NCBI GenBank assembly: GCA_021798375.1
Contig: JAJZHU010000152.1
Location: 1-5,949, forward strand
Direction of reading: 5' to 3'
DNA length: 5,949 nt
From: Pseudomonadota bacterium
GTDB lineage: Bacteria; Pseudomonadota; Alphaproteobacteria; Acetobacterales; Acetobacteraceae
A program made the position numbers and the translations under genes. Shown here piece after piece: positions 1-5,168 of the stretch. Every line of letters begins with the position of its first letter. Positions within the stretch are counted from its first letter, which is position 1. The notes under the pieces are model-generated. The model was not told the DNA's origin. It made no database searches and saw only the letters and a list, made by a program, of their open reading frames with translations.

Positions 1-2
1 AG

Positions 3-104
3 GCGTCGTTGCATCATCCCTTGTATGATTTCAACGACGCCGCATTGCCGGTGGGTGCGGCTTTTTGGATCAAGCTGGTCGAACAGGAATTGAGCGCGAC
101 CTGA
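3..104 (+). CDS. M20-family metallo-amidohydrolase (hippurate hydrolase/aminoacylase-like), C-terminal end only
   Basis: These are the last 33 codons of a gene that enters from the left edge, ending in TGA at 102-104. The peptide contains LHHPLYDFND followed by LPVGAAFW and a final helix KLVEQEL. This matches the C-terminus of M20D peptidases such as HipO, bacterial aminoacylases and plant IAA-amino acid hydrolases, where the block reads L-H-x-P-x-[YF]-x-x-[ND]-[DE] and then LP-[IV]-GA. In that family the first His of the block is a ligand of the two-metal site; here it is encoded at 12-14. Such enzymes hydrolyse N-acyl amino acids or related amides, usually in the cytoplasm. The exact substrate cannot be read from this fragment. 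The stop lies four bases from the stop of the convergent gene, and no terminator hairpin separates them. Confidence 0.83.
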   Translation, partial: ASLHHPLYDFNDAALPVGAAFWIKLVEQELSAT

Positions 105-108
105 CACC

Positions 109-720
109 CTAACCTGGCGGCGGCGCTCCGTGTGTTCCCACCGTGATGAACTGGTGCACCGTGCCGCCGGTCGGTGGGGTGAAGGTGGTGACGCGGATCG
201 TGTGGCCGACTTTCACCAGTTCATGGCCGCCGGGAACGTTGAGCACCACGGGAACGCCGGGCGGCACCGTGATATGGCGGTCGCCGAAGCCGTAATTGAC
301 ATCCAGCAGCCGTCCGCCGCCGGTTTTTGCCACGGTGGCGACGATGCCGTTGGTCATGGTGGTGTTGGTGGCGGCGTCCATGACGAAATCGAGCCCCGGT
401 CCCTTGACGCCGGGCGGCGAGACATGGACTTCGATCGAGCGTCCGGTGCCATCGGGTTTTGCGGTGTTGGTGGTGCCAAGATAGCTGCCCGGCTTGATCT
501 CGTTCACCGAGATCGACTTGGAGACGAGTACCCCCCAACCGGGAACGAGGGCAATGGTTTCCACCTTGCCGCCGGCTTCGGCCAGGGTGACCTGGTCGGG
601 GGAAATTTGCGTCACCACGCCCTCCACCCGCGCGAGCTTTGGCGGTGGCGTGGTTTCGGCCCGGATTTGCGCGGCGCCGTTCAAGGCCAGCGCCACGGCG
701 GCGAACAGAATTTTTTTCAT
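109..720 (-). CDS. Secreted two-repeat beta-type protein (DUF5666-like; often mislabelled metal ABC transporter permease)
   Basis: This is a 203-residue protein when started at the ATG at 720. That start gives a clean signal peptide: MKK, a hydrophobic stretch LFAAVALAL, and a likely signal peptidase site near residue 21 (IRA/ET). A GGAAG sequence lies 11 bases upstream. The frame stays open upstream to a TTG at 825, but that would bury the signal peptide. The mature part has two related halves, about residues 30-100 and 122-195. Each begins with a G-[IV]-V-x-x-[IV] strand, then a strand turn, an I-x-[LV]-P-G-V element and an I-[KR]-type strand after a Pro/Gly turn, which suggests a duplicated small beta barrel. 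From memory this resembles small periplasmic proteins deposited as DUF5666 or, misleadingly, 'metal ABC transporter permease'. There are no membrane spans beyond the signal peptide, so permease function is not supported. Its role is unknown. The end is Gly/Pro-rich (HGAPPPG). Confidence 0.8.
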   Translation of the reverse strand: MKKILFAAVALALNGAAQIRAETTPPPKLARVEGVVTQISPDQVTLAEAGGKVETIALVPGWGVLVSKSISVNEIKPGSYLGTTNTAKPDGTGRSIEVHVSPPGVKGPGLDFVMDAATNTTMTNGIVATVAKTGGGRLLDVNYGFGDRHITVPPGVPVVLNVPGGHELVKVGHTIRVTTFTPPTGGTVHQFITVGTHGAPPPG

Positions 721-783
721 GGTTGATCTTGCTTCCATTGGACGGCTTGGAGTTTTTTCGCTCTCTGGAACTTGCCTTGCGGG

Positions 784-812
784 AGCTTTCATCAACCGGG
801 CCGCGATGTCAA
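784..812 (-). promoter_or_regulatory. Possible promoter for the secreted-protein gene
   Basis: Read on the minus strand, a perfect TTGACA (812 down to 807) lies in the 115-base gap after mtnA. A 17-base spacer leads to AAAGCT, which is a poor -10. Only the -35 is convincing. It could give the downstream gene transcription independent of mtnA, but a chance match is quite possible. Confidence 0.25.
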
Positions 813-835
813 TCTTTTCGCGCAACCCAGCGGTT

Positions 836-1930
836 TCAGCATCGTTCGGGGAACAGCGCGGCGAGGGTGGCTTCCGATGCGGCGCAAATGCCGCGCTCGG
901 TGATCAGGCCGGTGACCAGACGCGCGGGAGTGACATCAAACGCCGGGTTGGCGGCGGGGGAGCCGCCGGGTGTGACGCGCACGGTGAGGATCGCTCCATC
1001 CATGGCGCGGCCGGTGACGGTGGTGAGCTCGGTGGCCGGACGTTCCTCGATCGGAATCTCGCGCACGCCGTCGCGGACTTTCCAATCGATCGTGCTGCCG
1101 GGCAGGCCGACATAGAACGGCACATTGTTATCGAACGCGGCCAATGCCTTTAGATAAGTACCGATCTTGTTGCACACATCGCCCTGGCGGGTGACGCGGT
1201 CGGTGCCGACGATCACCAGATCGACCTGGCCGTGCTGCATCAGATGGCCGCCGGCGTTGTCGGCGATCACCGTGTGCGGCACGCCGTGCTTGCCCAGTTC
1301 CCACGCGGTGAGCGCGGCGCCCTGATTGCGCGGGCGGGTTTCATCGACCCATACATGCACGCGAAGCCCGGCATCATGGGCTTTGTAGATCGGGGCCAAA
1401 GCCGTGCCCCAATCGACGGTGGCAAGCCAACCGGCGTTGCAGTGGGTGAGGATGTTGACGACCTCGCCGGGCTTTTTGGCGGCGATGGATTGTATCAGAC
1501 CCAGACCGTTGTTGCCGATGGCTTCGTTTTGGGCGGCGTCTTCATCGCAAATCGCCAGGGCTTCGAGATAGGCCTCGCGCAGGCGATCGGCCGGCGCGAG
1601 CGGGCGCAGTTTCGCGGTCATCCGATCGATGGCCCAGCGCAGATTGATGGCGGTTGGGCGGGCAGCGGCGATTTGGGCGGCGCTTTGTTCCATTGCTTCG
1701 TCGGAGGCATCGCGTTTGATCGCCAAGGTGAGACCATAGGCGGCGGCCGCACCGATCAAGGGCGCGCCGCGCACCTGCATCGAACGAATGGCGTGGATCA
1801 CTTGGGCCGCGTCGGTGAGGCGCAGAATTTCCAAAGACCATGGCAGTTTGGTTTGATCGAAGATATGCACCGACCAACCATCGATGGGATCGACCCAAAT
1901 GCTGCGATAGGAAATGCCATCGACCTTCAT
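836..1930 (-). CDS. mtnA: S-methyl-5-thioribose-1-phosphate isomerase
   Basis: MtnA converts 5-methylthioribose-1-phosphate to 5-methylthioribulose-1-phosphate in the cytoplasm, during recycling of the methylthioadenosine left by polyamine and related synthesis. The 364-residue protein is full length for the family and belongs to the eIF2B-alpha/beta/delta-like superfamily. Visible landmarks are RGAPLIG (54-60), the HCNAGWLAT block with the catalytic-type Cys164, VWVDETRPRNQGA (193-205), DNAGGHLM (224-231), and VGTDRVTRQGDVCNKIGTY (241-259) with the catalytic-type Asp244. FYVGLPGSTID, IEERPATELT and NPAFDVTP follow. The GTDR...GDVCNKIGT variant is, from memory, the usual alphaproteobacterial form. 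The ATG at 1930 has GGGAG about ten bases upstream. UPF0262 ends 23 bases upstream, so the two are probably co-transcribed. No mtnP, mtnK or RuBisCO-like gene is in view, so the downstream route (universal salvage, or an isoprenoid or DHAP shunt) cannot be told. Confidence 0.97.
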   Translation of the reverse strand: MKVDGISYRSIWVDPIDGWSVHIFDQTKLPWSLEILRLTDAAQVIHAIRSMQVRGAPLIGAAAAYGLTLAIKRDASDEAMEQSAAQIAAARPTAINLRWAIDRMTAKLRPLAPADRLREAYLEALAICDEDAAQNEAIGNNGLGLIQSIAAKKPGEVVNILTHCNAGWLATVDWGTALAPIYKAHDAGLRVHVWVDETRPRNQGAALTAWELGKHGVPHTVIADNAGGHLMQHGQVDLVIVGTDRVTRQGDVCNKIGTYLKALAAFDNNVPFYVGLPGSTIDWKVRDGVREIPIEERPATELTTVTGRAMDGAILTVRVTPGGSPAANPAFDVTPARLVTGLITERGICAASEATLAALFPERC

Positions 1931-1953
1931 GCCGTCTGCTCCCGCGTGGATTG

Positions 1954-2427
1954 TTAAATGCGTTGATGCAGGACGCAGATCAAAGTGAAAAGACGCCGGG
2001 CAGTGGGAAAATCGATTTTTATTTTTTCGCCCAGGCGCGCGATCATCAATTCGGCGCCTTCGTTGTGCAGACCGCGGCGGCCCATATCGATGGCCTGGAT
2101 GCGGAATTCCCGGCCTTCTTGCAGGGCCATGATGTGGCCATCGACCAGCATCTGGTAATCTTTGATCAGGCCGCGAAACGGGCCCAATGCCAATACATGG
2201 GTGATCAGTTTCTCGTCCTGGTCGTTTCTGACATCGAACACCAGGCGGCCTTCGATGATCGCCAGATGCAGGATAAACGGCCCCGGAAAGCCGGGCAGCG
2301 CGAAACTGCTTTCGTGCGTAAGGTCGGCGACGGCCTGGGTGCGGTCGGCTTCCAATTCGATCGACAGGCGGGTGAGCGACAGGCCGTCGAGCACCACCCG
2401 CGAAAGACGTGAAGTGGGTTCAGTCAT
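1954..2427 (-). CDS. UPF0262 family protein
   Basis: This is a cytoplasmic protein of unknown function from a family largely restricted to Alphaproteobacteria. With the chosen ATG at 2427 it has 157 residues, close to the usual 155-165, and begins MTEPTSRLSRVVLD, matching the typical family N-terminus. Family landmarks follow in order: SFALPG (about 41-46), LVFDVR (62-67), PFRGLIKDY (83-91), IDMGRRGLHNEGAEL (113-127) and DFPTARRLFTLICVLH (139-154). There is no signal peptide or membrane span. Three upstream in-frame ATGs (2436, 2445, 2460) would add 3 to 11 residues that do not fit the family and lie further inside the preceding gene. The chosen start overlaps that gene's TGA by 8 bases and has only a weak ribosome binding site, which suggests translational coupling. 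In many relatives UPF0262 sits beside hisD and a low-molecular-weight phosphatase; here it sits between DUF983 and mtnA. Confidence 0.93.
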   Translation of the reverse strand: MTEPTSRLSRVVLDGLSLTRLSIELEADRTQAVADLTHESSFALPGFPGPFILHLAIIEGRLVFDVRNDQDEKLITHVLALGPFRGLIKDYQMLVDGHIMALQEGREFRIQAIDMGRRGLHNEGAELMIARLGEKIKIDFPTARRLFTLICVLHQRI

Positions 2428-2863
2428 GGAAGGCATCCCGTGCATCAGCTTTGGATTCATTGTGCAACAGCCACGCGACGGTAGCGCCTTTGATGGGACG
2501 CAGCAACAACAGGGTAAGCAATGTGGTGAGCGGCAGGAAAATCGCCGCTTCCAGCCATATGGGCGGGGCGAAGTTTACTTCCACCAGCAACAACAAAGGC
2601 ACGATGATGTGGCCCACCAACAGGATGGTGAAATAAGGCGGGATGTCGTCGGCATGCACGGCGTTCAATTGGGTGTGACATTGCGTGCAGGTGGCGCGCA
2701 CGCGCAAATAGCCCGCGAACAACGGAGGCGTTCCGCACACCGGGCAGCGGTTCGCCGCACCCAACCGCATCGCCCGCCACAGACGCGGCATGATCGGATT
2801 AGGATGCCTGATCAGATCGACGTCTTCGGGCAATCTGAGGGGATTGTGCAAAATATCATCCAT
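2420..2863 (-). CDS. DUF983 membrane protein with zinc-ribbon
   Basis: This is a small inner-membrane protein of unknown function. Numbered from the ATG at 2863 it has 147 residues. A four-cysteine zinc-ribbon-like motif comes first (CPVC at 41-44, CTQC at 59-62). Next is the DUF983 signature DDIPPYFTILLVGHI (73-87), and then two hydrophobic segments, about 78-95 and 103-122. The second segment leads into the conserved LLLRPIKGA. The family is common in Alphaproteobacteria and sometimes lies near cytochrome oxidase assembly genes; no such neighbour is seen here. The start is uncertain. The frame opens at a TTG at 2941, adding 26 residues unlike the family, and a later ATG at 2791 would still keep all motifs. 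None of the three has a clear ribosome binding site. It is the first gene of a leftward unit with UPF0262 and mtnA. Confidence 0.9.
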   Translation of the reverse strand: MDDILHNPLRLPEDVDLIRHPNPIMPRLWRAMRLGAANRCPVCGTPPLFAGYLRVRATCTQCHTQLNAVHADDIPPYFTILLVGHIIVPLLLLVEVNFAPPIWLEAAIFLPLTTLLTLLLLRPIKGATVAWLLHNESKADARDAFHD

Positions 2864-2933
2864 CGCAACGCAACATAGCCGGGTTTGGGCGGTTTGAATA
2901 TAGCGGAAGATGATCGCGCCGGAATATTCGCCA

Positions 2934-2983
2934 TTGGTCAAACCGTGCGGGAAGAAGTTTCTCGTTCAGAAGAAATTGACCAA
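2934..2983. promoter_or_regulatory. Paired inverted sites in the divergent intergenic region
   Basis: TTGGTCAA (2934-2941) and its exact reverse complement TTGACCAA (2976-2983) lie 42 bases apart, start to start, in the 169-base gap between the leftward DUF983 unit and the rightward TPR-glycosyltransferase gene. Each copy reads TTGACC outward, toward the gene on its own side. They could be two outward-facing -35 boxes or the half-sites of one regulator; 42 bases is about four helical turns. Seventeen bases downstream of each TTGACC there is no good -10 (GCGGTG rightward, CGCGAT leftward), so the promoter reading is weak. The left copy falls outside the DUF983 gene if the ATG at 2863 is correct. 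Confidence 0.33.
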
Positions 2984-3032
2984 AGCGGCGGATATTGGGC
3001 GGTGTATGTAACTGTACCAACGCGAGGCCGAA

Positions 3033-4814
3033 TTGGACGACATATCATCCCCCGAGACTGATTTGACCGCGCCACAAGCTGTGTTGGGTTTGGCGCATCA
3101 CCGCGCCGGCCGCATGGCGGAGGCGGTGGCTTGTTACGATCGTTGTTTGGCCACCGATCCGGATCATCCGCGTTTGCTCGGATTACTGGGGCAGGCGCAA
3201 ATGGCGCGCGGCGTGGTGGAAGACGGGTTGGCGAATTTGCGTCGCGCCGCGCAATTGATGCCATGGCATGACGAAACTTGTCTTGCTTATGCCAACGCTG
3301 CCGCCCATGCCGGAGATTATGACGCGGCGGCGGCGCAATATCGCGTTATATTGGCGCGGGTTCCGGCGCATTTGGCGGCGGCATTGAATCTGGCCGCGGT
3401 GTTGCGGGTAAGCAATCAATGGAGCGAGTTGCGCAACATCACCGCGGCGGCGCTGACGTTTTATCCCGGTCATCCGCATTTGCTGTTGGCATTGGCGGTG
3501 TGCGATTTGCAGGATCGCGAGATGGATCGCGCCTTGTCGGGATTGGATTTGGTGCTGGAGATCGCGCCCGATTTGGCCGAAGCGTATTTTTTCCGTGGTA
3601 CCGCGCTGAATATAGTGGGCCGCAACGCCGAAGCGGTGGACGCGCAATTATGCGCCATCGCGCTGGCGCCGCATCATGCGCCGGCACATTTGAATTTGGG
3701 CAACGCGCTGGTGGATTTGGATCAGCCTGAAAATGCCGCGGCTTATTGCCAGCGTGCGATCGAGCTCGATCCGAAACTGGTCGAGGCCTATGTGAGTTTG
3801 GGTCATATCTATACCCGTCTGCGCCGTGTGGACGCCGCGATGGCGGCGTGCAGGGCGGCGCTGGCGTTGGTGCCAGGTCATGTGCAGGCGCATTGGAATT
3901 TAGGGATCGCCGCATTGCTGGCGGGTGATTGGGCGCTGGGCTGGCGGCAATATGAATGGCGCAAACGGCCGGAATTATATGCCGAACATTTTCGGATTCC
4001 GCAGGGCGAGGAATGGCGCGGGGGTGATTTGAACGGGCGCACGGTGACGATATGTGCCGAACAGGGATTGGGCGATGCGATTCATCTGGCGCGCTATTTC
4101 CCGTTGCTCGCAGCACGTGGGGCGAAGTTGATTTTGTCGTGTGCGCGGCCGCTGATGCGATTGTTCGCGGGCGATCCGAATTTGGAATTGGTGCTGGATC
4201 GCGCCCTGCCCTTGGCCAGGGCTGATTTATGGGTCGATCAGATGTCGTTGCCGGGCTTGTTCGGAACACGCATCGATCATGTTGTGGGTGCGGCGGGCTA
4301 TATCGAGGCCGATTCAGAATTGGTGCCGGTTTGGCGCGATCGTTTGCCGCAAGGCTATAAGGTGGGGTTGGTGTGGGGCGGCAATCCACTGCATTCCAAT
4401 GATCGCCGGCGGTCGATGGATGTGAAGAATGTTGAAGAACTGCTCGATACGGTTTTGCATGTCGCGGGGGTTTCTTTTGTAAGTTTGCAAGTCGGGCGCG
4501 ATTTTCCATCTGCCTGGCAGGGGCGGGTTTTCGATGCGGCGCCGTGGTTGGATGATTTCGCGCAAACCGCCGCGTGTATTTCCTGTTTGGATTTGGTGAT
4601 CGCGGTTGATACCTCGACCGCGCATTTGGCCGGAGCATTGGGACGCGATGTGTGGGTGATGCTGCCATTCGCGCCGGATTGGCGCTGGCTGCAGGGTCGT
4701 TCCGATACGCCTTGGTACAACAGCATGAGATTGTTTCGCCAGGCGCGTGAAGGGGATTGGCGAGATGTGACGAAGGATATTTCGCGCGAGCTGCAGGCGC
4801 GCCTTCGCGCATAA
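3033..4814 (+). CDS. TPR-repeat protein with C-terminal GT9-like glycosyltransferase domain
   Basis: The 593-residue protein fuses a protein-binding array to a probable sugar transferase. Residues about 14-300 form eight or so tetratricopeptide repeats of 34 residues, with the usual A-x-x-x-Y/L...A-[IL]...L-x-P-x-x-x-x-[AE] pattern. The clearest run from 182 to 283. Residues 335-590 match the GT-B-type domain seen in many TPR-glycosyltransferases, related to ADP-heptose:LPS heptosyltransferases (GT9): EQGLGDAIHLARYFPLL (343-359), GLVWGGNPLHSNDRRRSM (445-462), DLVIAVDTSTAHLAGALG (520-537), LPFAPDWRW (544-552) and SMRLFRQ (564-570). It has no signal peptide or membrane span, so it is likely cytoplasmic. 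Donor and acceptor are unknown. The start is a TTG at 3033 with GAGG five bases upstream; an in-frame ATG at 3006 is followed at once by TAA. Leucines are often TTG (8 of the first 12). It appears to be transcribed alone. Confidence 0.94.
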   Translation: MDDISSPETDLTAPQAVLGLAHHRAGRMAEAVACYDRCLATDPDHPRLLGLLGQAQMARGVVEDGLANLRRAAQLMPWHDETCLAYANAAAHAGDYDAAAAQYRVILARVPAHLAAALNLAAVLRVSNQWSELRNITAAALTFYPGHPHLLLALAVCDLQDREMDRALSGLDLVLEIAPDLAEAYFFRGTALNIVGRNAEAVDAQLCAIALAPHHAPAHLNLGNALVDLDQPENAAAYCQRAIELDPKLVEAYVSLGHIYTRLRRVDAAMAACRAALALVPGHVQAHWNLGIAALLAGDWALGWRQYEWRKRPELYAEHFRIPQGEEWRGGDLNGRTVTICAEQGLGDAIHLARYFPLLAARGAKLILSCARPLMRLFAGDPNLELVLDRALPLARADLWVDQMSLPGLFGTRIDHVVGAAGYIEADSELVPVWRDRLPQGYKVGLVWGGNPLHSNDRRRSMDVKNVEELLDTVLHVAGVSFVSLQVGRDFPSAWQGRVFDAAPWLDDFAQTAACISCLDLVIAVDTSTAHLAGALGRDVWVMLPFAPDWRWLQGRSDTPWYNSMRLFRQAREGDWRDVTKDISRELQARLRA

Positions 4815-4869
4815 TTCCGGGCGAATTATTATCCAATTGTCACTGCGCGGCGTGCTGTCGCGTTATATT

Positions 4870-4899
4870 TTGCGAAAAATGCAAAAAAATTTCGATATA
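4870..4899 (+). promoter_or_regulatory. Possible promoter in the AT-rich gap
   Basis: TTGCGA (4870-4875) is followed after 18 bases by GATATA (4894-4899), with an A-tract in the spacer. This is the best rightward sigma-70-like pair I can find upstream of the H1-like gene. It would imply a leader of roughly 260 bases. Matches in AT-rich DNA arise easily by chance. A TATGAT at 5092-5097 is an alternative -10 closer to the gene, but it lacks a -35. Confidence 0.2.
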
Positions 4900-5096
4900 T
4901 GTGGTCTTTTGATTGACTTTATCGTAAGCAAGGCACAAGAGCAATTTCAGCATTTGGTTCCCGATTCGCCGATTGAAACATTGGCTCGCGTCAACTCCGA
5001 TGGGATCGGATTGGATTTTGTCGGTATGGAGCGTTGAGTTACGGTTTATGCGGCGGTTCGCGGCAACAATATGTAGATGTGAGCAATTCCATATGA

Positions 5097-5125
5097 TTTG
5101 GGGGTTGAATTTGTTTCGCCCCAAA
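5097..5125 (+). promoter_or_regulatory. Leader hairpin 1 upstream of the H1-like gene
   Basis: TTTGGGG (5097-5103) pairs perfectly with CCCCAAA (5119-5125) across a 15-base loop. An A-run rather than a U-run follows, so this is not a standard rightward terminator. It lies about 30 bases before the ribosome binding site and could shape the leader mRNA. Confidence 0.3.
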
Positions 5126-5133
5126 AATTCCGC

Positions 5134-5146
5134 CCCATGCGATGGG
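5134..5146 (+). promoter_or_regulatory. Leader hairpin 2 next to the ribosome binding site
   Basis: CCCAT (5134-5138) and ATGGG (5142-5146) flank a three-base GCG loop, and one more pair can form outside with a bulge. It ends six bases before the AAGGAG at 5153, close enough to affect ribosome access if it forms. The stem is short. Confidence 0.25.
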
Positions 5147-5152
5147 CAATAC

Positions 5153-5158
5153 AAGGAG
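5153..5158 (+). promoter_or_regulatory. Ribosome binding site deciding the H1-like start
   Basis: AAGGAG sits ten bases before the ATG at 5169 and only two bases before another ATG at 5161. The second is too close to be used efficiently and opens only ATG-ATC-TGA. The TGA at 5167-5169 overlaps the real start as TGATG, so 5169 is the start. Confidence 0.7.
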
Positions 5159-5168
5159 CCATGATCTG

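Larger units (their letters stand above)
4815..5168. other. AT-richer intergenic stretch before the H1-like gene
   Basis: These 354 bases are clearly richer in A and T than the flanking genes, especially 4861-4930. I see no strong terminator after the TPR-glycosyltransferase stop, only a short AATTC/GAATT inverted repeat (4813-4827). One weak reading frame runs from an ATG at 4879 (or a TTG at 4837) to TGA at 5035-5037, giving 52 or 66 residues. It has no ribosome binding site, and its codon choice differs from the neighbouring genes. Promoter-like and hairpin elements within the stretch are listed separately. It most likely holds the control region and long leader of the H1-like gene; a small RNA or small protein is not excluded. 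Confidence 0.6.

Noticed and set aside
721..825. N-terminal extension of the secreted protein from TTG 825
   Set aside because: It would place 35 hydrophilic residues before a canonical MKK signal peptide. The ATG at 720 is the better start.
1232..1957. Plus-strand frame of 241 codons
   Set aside because: It is antisense to mtnA, whose catalytic motifs are intact. The frame has no family-like motifs.
2864..2941. N-terminal extension of the DUF983 protein from TTG 2941
   Set aside because: The added 26 residues do not resemble the family, have no ribosome binding site, and lie in the divergent promoter region.
3439..4836. Minus-strand frame of 465 codons opposite the TPR-glycosyltransferase
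   Set aside because: It is Pro/Arg/Ser-rich with no recognisable domain, and lies wholly opposite a gene with clear TPR and glycosyltransferase motifs.
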